Both the position numbers and the translations under genes were made by a program. This document shows positions 55,701 through 64,000 of a stretch of DNA of 64,000 nucleotides, piece after piece (within the stretch, counting starts at the first letter, position 1; the number at the start of each line of letters is the position of its first letter). The stretch is from Coriaria nepalensis (lineage: Eukaryota > Streptophyta > Magnoliopsida > Cucurbitales > Coriariaceae), in assembly GCA_027186245.1 (NCBI GenBank), contig CP114481.1:39153501-39217500 (forward strand). Reading direction: 5' to 3'. Under the pieces are notes generated by a model. It saw nothing but the letters and a program-made list of their open reading frames with translations, ran no database searches and had not been told where the DNA came from.

Positions 55701-57050
55701 ACGAATTCAATTTTTGCACTACAAACACAAGTTTTGTGCATAACTTGCGAATGATCAATGCAAGGAAAGTGTGCACTCGTTTAACCTTCAAATCATTTCA
55801 ATGAGTCATTTCAAGTCAATAACTTATTTCAAAGCAAGTCGAACGAATTCTATTTTTTCACTACAAACAGAAGTTTTTTGCATAACTTGCAAATGATCAA
55901 TGCAAGGAAAGTGTGCATTCGTTTAACTTAAAATCATTTCAATGAGTCATTTCAAGTCAATGACTTATTTCAAAGCAAGTTGAACGAATTCTATTTTTTC
56001 ACTACAAACACAAGTTTTGTGCATAACTTGCAAATGATCAATGCAAGGAAAGTGTGCATTCGTTTAACTTAAAATCATTTCAATGAGTCATTTCAAGTCA
56101 ATAAGTTATTTCAAAGCAAGTCGAACGAATTCAATTTTTGCACTACAAACACAAGTTTTGTGCATAACTTGCAAATGATCATTGCAAGGAAAGTGTGCAT
56201 TCGTTTAACCTTAAAATCATTTCAATGAGTCATTTCAAGTCAATAACTTATTTCAAAGCAAGTCGAACGAATTCAATTTTTGCACTACAAACACAAGTTT
56301 TGTGCATAACATGCAAGTGATCAATGCAAGGAAAGTGTGCATTCATTTAACCTTAAAATCATTTCAATGTGTCCTTTCAAGTCGATATCTTATTTCAAAG
56401 CAAGTCGAACGAATTCTATTTTTGCACTACAAACACAAGTTTAGTGCATAACGTGCAAATGATCAATGCAAGGAAAGTGTGCATTCGTTTAACCTTAAAA
56501 TCATTTCAATGAGTCATTTCAAGTCAATAACTTATTTCAAAGCAAGTCGAACGAATTCCAATTTTGCAGTACAAACAGAAGTTTTGTGCATAACTTCCAA
56601 ATGATCAATGCAAGGAAAGTGTGCATTCGTTTAACCTTAAAATCATTTCAATGAGTCATTTCAAATCAATAACTTATTTCAAAGCGAGTCGAACGGATTC
56701 AATTTTTGCACAACAAACACAAGTTTTGTGCATAACTTGCAAATGATCAATGCAAGGAAAGTGTGCATTCGTTTAACCTTAAAATCATTTCAATGAGTCA
56801 TTTCAAGTCAATAATTTATTTCAAAGCAAGTCGAACGAATTCAATTTTTGCACTACAAACACAAGTTTTGTGCATAACTTCCAAATGATCATTGCAAGGA
56901 AAGTGTGCATTCGTTTAACTTAAAATCATTTCAATGAGTCATTTCAAATCAATAACTTATTTCAAAGCAAGTCGAACGAATTCTATTTTTGCACTACAAA
57001 CAGAAGTTTTTTTGCATTACTTCCAAATGATCAATGCAAGGAAAGTGTGC
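52790..57050. repeat. Fifteen-monomer HOR, 2127 bp, two copies
   Basis: Copies at about 52790-54916 and 54917-57050 are offset by 2127 bp (15 x 142 - 3). Markers are attaatttca (53411 and 55538), gaattccaatttt (54431 and 56558), gatatcttgtttc (about 52987 and 55114) and the 7-T variant gaagtttttttgc (about 54879 and 57006). Differences are few, e.g. caaacacaag versus caaagacaag near the start. This is among the most uniform HOR pairs in the window. Confidence 0.85.
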
Positions 57051-59165
57051 ATTCGTTTAACCTTAAAATCATTTCAATGAGTCATTTCAAGTCAATAACT
57101 TATTTCAAAGCAAGTCGAACGAATTCAATTTTTGCACTACAAACACAAGTTTTGTGCATAACTTGCAAATGATCAATGCAAGAAAAGTGTGCACTCGTTT
57201 AACCTCAAAATCATTTCAATGAGTCATTTCAAGTCAATAACTTATTTCAACGCAAGTCGAACGAATTCAATTTTTTCACTACAAACACAAGTTTTGTGCA
57301 TAACTTGCAAATGATCATTGCAAGGAAATTGTGCACTCGTTTAACCTTAAAATCATTTCAATGAGTCATTTCAAATCAATAATTAATTTCAAAGCAAGTC
57401 GAACGGATTCAATTTTTGCACAACAAACACAAGTTTTGTGCATAACTTGCAAATGATCAATGCAAGGAAAGTGTGCATTCGTTTAACCTTAAAATCATTT
57501 CAATGAGTCATTTCAAGTCAATAACTTATTTCAAAGCAAGTCGAACGAATTCAATTTTTGCACTACAAACACAAGTTTTGTGCATAACTTGCGAATGATC
57601 AATGCAAGGAAAGTGTGCACTCGTTTAACCTTCAAATCATTTCAATGAGTCATTTCAAGTCAATAACTTATTTCAAAGCAAGTCGAACGAATTCTATTTT
57701 TTCACTACAAACAGAAGTTTTTTGCATAACTTGCAAATGATCAATGCAAGGAAAGTGTGCATTCGTTTAACTTAAAATCATTTCAATGAGTCATTTCAAG
57801 TCAATGACTTATTTCAAAGCAAGTTGAACGAATTCTATTTTTTCACTACAAACACAAGTTTTGTGCATAACTTGCAAATGATCAATGCAAGGAAAGTGTG
57901 CATTCGTTTAACTTAAAATCATTTCAATGAGTCATTTCAAGTCAATAAGTTATTTCAAAGCAAGTCGAACGAATTCAATTTTTGCACTACAAACACAAGT
58001 TTTGTGCATAACTTGCAAATGATCATTGCAAGGAAAGTGTGCATTCGTTTAACCTTAAAATCATTTCAATGAGTCATTTCAAGTCAATAACTTATTTCAA
58101 AGCAAGTCGAACGAATTCAATTTTTGCACTACAAACACAAGTTTTGTGCATAACATGCAAGTGATCAATGCAAGGAAAGTGTGCATTCATTTAACCTTAA
58201 AATCATTTCAATGTGTCCTTTCAAGTCGATATCTTATTTCAAAGCAAGTCGAACGAATTCTATTTTTGCACTACAAACACAAGTTTAGTGCATAACGTGC
58301 AAATGATCAATGCAAGGAAAGTGTGCATTCGTTTAACCTTAAAATCATTTCAATGAGTCATTTCAAGTCAATAACTTATTTCAAAGCAAGTCGAACGAAT
58401 TCCAATTTTGCAGTACAAACAGAAGTTTTGTGCATAACTTCCAAATGATCAATGCAAGGAAAGTGTGCATTCGTTTAACCTTAAAATCATTTCAATGAGT
58501 CATTTCAAATCAATAACTTATTTCAAAGCGAGTCGAACGGATTCAATTTTTGCACAACAAACACAAGTTTTGTGCATAACTTGCAAATGATCAATGCAAG
58601 GAAAGTGTGCATTCGTTTAACCTTAAAATCATTTCAATGAGTCATTTCAAGTCAATAATTTATTTCAAAGCAAGTCGAACGAATTCAATTTTTGCACTAC
58701 AAACACAAGTTTTGTGCATAACTTCCAAATAATCATTGCAAGGAAAGTGTGCATTCGTTTAACTTAAAATCATTTCAATGAGTCATTTCAAATCAATAAC
58801 TTATTTCAAAGCAAGTCGAACGAATTCTATTTTTGCACTACAAACAGAAGTTTTTTTGCATTACTTCCAAATGATCAGTGCAAGGAAAGTGTGCATTCGT
58901 TTAACCTTAAAATCATTTCAATGAGTCATTTCAAGTCAATAACTTATTTCAAAGCAAGTCGAACGAATTCAATTTTTGCACTACAAACACAAGTTTTGTG
59001 CATAACTTGCAAATGATCAATGCAAGAAAAGTGTGCACTCGTTTAACCTCAAAATCATTTCAATGAGTCATTTCAAGTCAATAACTTATTTCAACGCAAG
59101 TCGAACGAATTCAATTTTTTCACTACAAACACAAGTTTTGTGCATAACTTGCAAATGATCATTGC
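55480..59165. repeat. Thirteen-monomer version of the same HOR, 1844 bp
   Basis: From about 55480 the same variant order repeats at 1844 bp (13 x 142 - 2). Markers are attaatttca (55538 and 57382), gaattccaatttt (56558 and 58402), gcaagaaaagtg (57181 and 59025) and ttcaacgcaag (about 57250 and 59094). Relative to the 15-mer, two net monomers are missing and a gcaagaaaag/aacgcaag pair is present at the junction. Agreement ends near 59165. It documents a HOR changing length between neighbouring copies. Confidence 0.82.
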
Positions 59166-60119
59166 AAGGAAAGTGTGCATTCGTTTAACTTAAAATCATT
59201 TCAATGAGTCATTTCAAATCAATAATTTATTTCAAAGCAAGTGAAACGAATTCAATTTTTGCACTACAAACACAAGTTTTGTCCATAACATGCAAGTGAT
59301 GAATGCAAGGAAAGTGTGCATTCATTTAACCTTAAAATCATTTCAATGTGTCCTTTCAAGTCGATATCTTATTTCAAAGCAAGTCGAACGAATTCTATTT
59401 TTGCACTACAAACACAAGTTTTGTGCATAACTTGCAAATGATCAATGCAAGGAAAGTGTGCACTCGTTTAACCTTCAAATCATTTCAATGAGTCATTTCA
59501 AGTCAATAACTTATTTCAAAGCAAGTCGAACGAATTCAATTTTTGTACTACAAACACAAGTTTTGTGCATAACTTCCAAACGATCATTGCAAGGAAAGTG
59601 TGTATTCGTTTAACCTTAAAATCATTTCAATGAGTCATTTCAAGTTAATAACTTATTTCAAAGCAAGTCGAACGAATTCTATTTTTTCACTACAAACAGA
59701 TGTTTTTTGCATAACTTGCAAATGATCAATGCAAGGAAAGTGTGCACTCGTTTAACCTTCAAATCATTTCAATGAGTCATTTCAAGTCAATAACTTATTT
59801 CAAAGCAAGTCGAACGAATTCAATTTTTGTACTACAAACACAAGTTTTGTGCATAACATGCAAGTGATGAATGCAAGGAAAGTGTGCATTCATTTAACCT
59901 TAAAATCATTTCAATGTGTCCTTTCAAGTCGATATCTTATTTCAAAGCAAGTCGAACGAATTCTATTTTTGCACTACAAACACATGTTTTGTGCATAACT
60001 TGCAAATGATCAATAATAGGAAGTGTGCATTCGTTTAACCTTAAAATCATTTCAATATGTCATTTCAAGTCAATAACTTATTTCAAAGCAAGTCGAACGA
60101 ATTCAATTTTTGCAGTACA
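59166..60119. repeat. Junction monomers before the last HOR
   Basis: About seven monomers bridge the 13-mer domain and the terminal 10-mer. They include two catgcaagtgatgaatg units (about 59290 and 59860), private gtgaaacg (about 59240) and gtccataac (about 59281) variants, and a scarred unit at about 60011-60030. The remainder is standard satellite. Confidence 0.65.
60011..60030. other. Scarred monomer, private rearrangement
   Basis: Where other units read atcaatgcaaggaaagtg this one reads atcaataataggaagtg. Several bases are replaced and one lost in a window of about 10 bp. I saw this form nowhere else. It lies about 100 bp before the terminal 10-mer becomes regular, so it could mark a repaired break, though a local sequencing or assembly error cannot be excluded. 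Confidence 0.6.
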
Positions 60120-63100
60120 AACAGAAGTTTTGTGCATAACTTGCAAATGATCAATGCAAGGAAAGTGTGCATTCGTTTAACTTAAAATCATTTCAATGAG
60201 TCATTTCAAGTCAATGACTTATTTCAAAGCAAGTTGAACGAATTCAATTTTTGCACTACAAACACAAGTTTTGTGCATAACTTGCAAATGATCAATGCAA
60301 GGAAAGTGTGCATTCGTTTAACTTAAAATCATTTCAATGAGTCATTTCAAGTCAATAAGTTATTTCTAAAAAAGTCAAACGAATTCAATTTTTGCACTAC
60401 AAACACAAGTTTTGTGCATAACTTGCAAATGATCATTGCAAGGAAAGTGTGTATTTGTTTAACCTTAAAATCATTTCATTGAGTCATTTCAAGTCAATAA
60501 CTTATTTCAAAGCAAGTCGAACGAATTCAATTTTTGCACTACAAACACAAGTTTTGTGCATAACATGCAAGTGATGAATGCAAGGAAAGTGTGCATTCAT
60601 TTAACCTTAAAATCATTTCAATGTGTCCTTTCAAGTCGTTATCTTATTTCAAAGCAAGTCGAACGAATTCTATTTTTGCACTACAAACACAAGTTTTGTG
60701 CATAACTTGCAAATGATCAATACAAGGAAAGTGTGCATTCGTTTAACCTTAAAATCATTTCAATATGTCATTTCAAGTCAATAACTTATTTCAAAGCAAG
60801 TCGAAAGAATTCAATTTTTGCAGTACAAACACAAGTTTTGTGCATAACTTGCAAATGATCAATGCAAGGAAAGTGTGCACTCGTTTAACCTTCAAATCAT
60901 TTCAATGAGTCATTTCAAGTCAATAACTTATTTCAAAGCAAGTCGAACGAATTCAATTTTTGTACTACAAACACAAGTTTTGTGCATAACTTCCAAACGA
61001 TCATTGCAAGGAAAGTGTGCACTCGTTTAACCTTCAAATCATTTCAATGAGTCATTTCAAGTCAATAACTTATTTCAAAGCAAGTCGAACGAATTCAATT
61101 TTTGTACTACAAACACAAGTTTTGTGCATAACTTCCAAACGATCATTGCAAGGAAAGTGTGCATTCGTTTAACCTTAAAATCGTTTCAATGAGTCATTTC
61201 AAGTCAATAACTTATTTCAAAGCAAGTCGAACGAATTCTATTTTTTCACTACAAACAGAAGTTTTTTGCATAACTTACAAATGATCAATGCAAGAAAAGT
61301 GTGCATTCGTTTAACCTCAAAATCATTTCAATGAGTCATTTCAAGTCAATAACTTATTTCAACGCAAGTCGAACGAATTCAATTTTTGCAGTACAAACAG
61401 AAGTTCTGTGCATAACTTGCAAATGATCAATGCAAGGAAAGTGTGCACTCGTTTAACCTTCAAATCATTTCAATGAGTCATTTCAAGTCAATAACTTATT
61501 TCAAAGCAAGTCGAACGAATTCAATTTTTGTACTACAAACAGAAGTTTTGTGCATAACTTGCAAATGATCAATGCAAGGAAAGTGTGCATTCGTTTAACT
61601 TAAAATCATTTCAATGAGTCATTTCAAGTCAATGACTTATTTCAAAGCAAGTTGAACGAATTCAATTTTTGCACTACAAACACAAGTTTTGTGCATAACT
61701 TGCAAATGATCAATGCAAGGAAAGTGTGCATTCGTTTAACTTAAAATCATTTCAATGAGTCATTTCAAGTCAATAAGTTATTTCTAAAAAAGTCAAACGA
61801 ATTCAATTTTTGCACTACAAACACAAGTTTTGTGCATAACTTGCAAATGATCATTGCAAGGAAAGTGTGTATTTGTTTAACCTTAAAATCATTTCATTGA
61901 GTCATTTCAAGTCAATAACTTATTTCAAAGCAAGTCGAACGAATTCAATTTTTGCACTACAAACACAAGTTTTGTGCATAACATGCAAGTGATGAATGCA
62001 AGGAAAGTGTCATTCATTTAACCTTAAAATCATTTCAATGTGTCCTTTCAAGTCGTTATCTTATTTCAAAGCAAGTCGAACGAATTCTATTTTTGCACTA
62101 CAAACACAAGTTTTGTGCATAACTTGCAAATGATCAATACAAGGAAAGTGTGCATTCGTTTAACCTTAAAATCATTTCAATATGTCATTTCAAGTCAATA
62201 ACTTATTTCAAAGCAAGTCGAAAGAATTCAATTTTTGCAGTACAAACACAAGTTTTGTGCATAACTTGCAAATGATCAATGCAAGGAAAGTGTGCACTCG
62301 TTTAACCTTCAAATCATTTCAATGAGTCATTTCAAGTCAATAACTTATTTCAAAGCAAGTCGAACGAATTCAATTTTTGTACTACAAACAAAAGTTTTGT
62401 TCATAACTTCCAAACGATCATTGCAAGGAAACTGTGCACTCGTTTAACCTTCAAATCATTTCAATGAGTCATTTCAAGTCAATAACTTATTTCAAAGCAA
62501 GTCGAACGAATTCAATTTTTGTACTACAAACACAAGTTTTGTGCATAACTTCCAAACGATCATTGCAAGGAAAGTGTGCATTCGTTTAACCTTAAAATCA
62601 TTTCAATGAGTCATTTCAAGTCAATAACTTATTTCAAAGCAAGTCGAACGAATTCTATTTTTTCACTACAAACAGAAGTTTTTTGCATAACTTGCAAATG
62701 ATCAATGCAAGAAAAGTGTGCATTCGTTTAACCTCAAAATCATTTCAATGAGTCATTTCAAGTCAATAACTTATTTGAACGCAAGTCGAACGAATTCAAT
62801 TTTTGCAGTACAAACAGAAGTTTTGTGCATAACTTGCAAATGATCAATGCAAGGAAAGTGTGCACTCGTTTAACCTTCAAATCATTTCAATGAGTCATTT
62901 CAAGTCAATAACTTATTTCAAAGCAAGTCGAACGAATTCAATTTTTGTACTACAAACAGAAGTTTTGTGCATAACTTGCAAATGATCAATGCAAGGAAAG
63001 TGTGCATTCGTTTAACTTAAAATCATTTCAATGAGTCATTTCAAGTCAATGACTTATTTCAAAGCAAGTTGAACGAATTCAATTTTTGCACTACAAACAC

Positions 63101-64000
63101 AAGTTTTGTGCATAACTTGCAAATGATCAATGCAAGGAAAGTGTGCATTCGTTTAACTTAAAATCATTTCAATGAGTCATTTCAAGTCAATAAGTTATTT
63201 CTAAAAAAGTCAAACGAATTCAATTTTTGCACTACAAACACAAGTTTTGTGCATAACTTGCAAATGATCATTGCAAGGAAAGTGTGTGTTTGTTTAACCT
63301 TAAAATCATTTCATTGAGTCATTTCAAGTCTATGACTTATTTCAAAGCAAGTCGAACGAATTCAATTTTTGCACTACAAACACAAGTTTTGTGCATAACA
63401 TGCAAGTGATGAATGCAAGGAAAGTGTGCATTCATTTAACCTTAAAATCATTTCAATGTGTCCTTTCAAGTCGTTATCTTATTTCAAAGCAAGTCGAACG
63501 AATTCTATTTTTGCACTACAAACACAAGTTTTGTGCATAACTTGCAAATGATCAATACAAGGAAAGTGTGCATTCGTTTAACCTTAAAATCATTTCAATA
63601 TGTCATTTCAAGTCAATAACTTATTTCAAAGCAAGTCGAAAGAATTCAATTTTTGCAGTACAAACACAAGTTTTGTGCATAACTTGCAAATGATCAATGC
63701 AAGGAAAGTGTGCACTCGTTTAACCTTCAAATCATTTCAATGAGTCATTTCAAGTCAATAACTTATTTCAAAGCAAGTCGAACGAATTCAATTTTTGTAC
63801 TACAAACACAAGTTTTGTGCATAACTTCCAAACGATCATTGCAAGGAAAGTGTGCACTCGTTTAACCTTCAAATCATTTCAATGAGTCATTTCAAGTCAA
63901 TAACTTATTTCAAAGCAAGTCGAACGAATTCAATTTTTGTACTACAAACACAAGTTTTGTGCATAACTTCCAAACGATCATTGCAAGGAAAGTGTGCATT
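60120..64000. repeat. Ten-monomer HOR C, 1417/1418 bp, about 2.7 copies, runs off the window
   Basis: The private marker ctaaaaaagtcaaacg recurs at 60366, 61784 and 63201, steps of 1418 and 1417 bp. The one-base difference is explained by a single lost g in copy 2 (gtgtcattc for gtgtgcattc near 62010). Other fixed markers are gtatttgttt/gtgtttgttt, catttcattgagtc, gtcgttatc, gtcgaaagaattc and paired gtactac/cttccaaacg units. The third copy is cut by the window end, so the array continues beyond it. Confidence 0.88.

Larger units (their letters stand above)
1..64000. repeat. 142-bp satellite DNA array (whole window)
   Basis: The whole window is a head-to-tail tandem array of one monomer, usually 142 bp, with a large 141-bp class and rare 143-bp units. 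The landmark caagtttt recurs at 1, 143 and 285 and can be followed to 63951, which fits about 451 monomers with a net loss of 92 bp. All units share one orientation, and no inversion, transposon or unique spacer interrupts them. The consensus is about 32% G+C and carries three CpGs, one GAATTC (EcoRI) and one TGATCA (BclI) site per unit. Arrays of this form belong to eukaryotic constitutive heterochromatin. Whether this one is centromeric, pericentromeric or subtelomeric cannot be decided from sequence. No gene is supported anywhere in it. Confidence 0.98.

Noticed and set aside
1..64000. CRISPR array
   Set aside because: Repeats are contiguous with no unique spacers, the unit is 142 bp, and no cas genes are present.
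1..64000. Relationship to primate alpha satellite, suggested by gtgtgcattc
   Set aside because: The shared string is about 10 bases. Monomer length (142 against 171) and the rest of the unit do not agree.
1..64000. Bacterial-type terminators or promoters in the T tracts and AT-rich boxes
   Set aside because: The T5-T6 tracts are not preceded by GC-rich hairpins, they recur in every monomer, and the context is a eukaryotic satellite.
1..64000. Octamer-like (POU) site at ttgcaaat
   Set aside because: It differs from ATGCAAAT at one base, I saw no exact match, and AT-rich repeats give such near-matches by chance.
1..64000. Telomeric repeats, tRNA or rRNA genes
   Set aside because: No TTAGGG/TTTAGGG-type runs and no tRNA or rRNA-like segments are present. 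Every stretch fits the 142-bp monomer.
1..64000. The HOR mosaic as pure assembly artefact
   Set aside because: Not fully excluded, but exact periods, nested structure and single private mutations distinguishing copies (e.g. the lost g near 62010) are more like real duplication than random mis-joining. Long reads would decide.

Overview
The window is one uninterrupted block of eukaryotic satellite DNA. A monomer of about 142 bp repeats head to tail, always in the same orientation, from the first base to the last. Counting a fixed landmark (the caag that opens my reference phase) from position 1 to position 63951 gives about 451 monomers with a net shortfall of 92 bp, almost all from a 141-bp monomer class. 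The consensus is about 32% G+C. I found no gene, RNA gene, mobile element, CRISPR array or unique sequence of even 100 bp. The short open frames (60-88 codons) are satellite read-through and most start at TTG or GTG. Long, purely tandem, AT-rich arrays like this are typical of pericentromeric, centromeric or subtelomeric heterochromatin in plants and animals. I do not recognise the satellite as a named family and cannot name the species.

The organisation lies in the higher-order repeats (HORs). Monomer variants recur in fixed order with periods that change along the window: 6-mer (852 bp, about 2.3-4.0 kb), 11-mer (1561 bp, 5.0-7.9 kb), 7-mer (994 bp, 7.3-10.0 kb), 16-mer (2272 bp, 9.9-14.2 kb), 20-mer (2839 bp, 13.9-21.6 kb), 23-mer (3264 bp, 20.0-25.1 kb), blocks repeated 3405 bp apart (22.0-26.7 kb), dimer (283 bp, 27.0-27.8 kb), 17-mer with a nested 5+5+7 structure (2411 bp, 29.7-34.5 kb), 10-mer (1416 bp, 36.6-40.0 kb), trimer (425 bp, 40.3-41.1 kb), 4-mer (565 bp, 43.1-44.2 kb), a second 10-mer (1416 bp, 44.2-48.6 kb), 11-mer (1559 bp, 47.5-51.4 kb), 15-mer to 13-mer (2127 then 1844 bp, 52.8-59.2 kb) and a third 10-mer (1417/1418 bp, 60.1-64.0 kb). 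Each HOR has only two to four copies. The array therefore looks like overlapping local duplications, not one homogenised HOR.

The window divides near 29 kb. The left part is almost strictly 142-bp (net -6 bp over the first 161 monomers) and carries variants such as cagccacaag and cttcaaataa. The right part is rich in 141-bp monomers (net -86 bp over about 290 monomers) and carries a linked variant monomer containing gtgtcc and a GATATC site that I did not see on the left. HindIII sites (AAGCTT) seem confined to 43-52 kb.

No genes act together here. Any function would be structural: nucleosome positioning (a repeat close to nucleosome-core length with one T5-T6 tract per unit), heterochromatin or centromere identity, or transcription of satellite RNA. 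None of these is shown by sequence alone. HOR boundaries were read by eye and are good to roughly one monomer; marker-to-marker periods were counted to the base.
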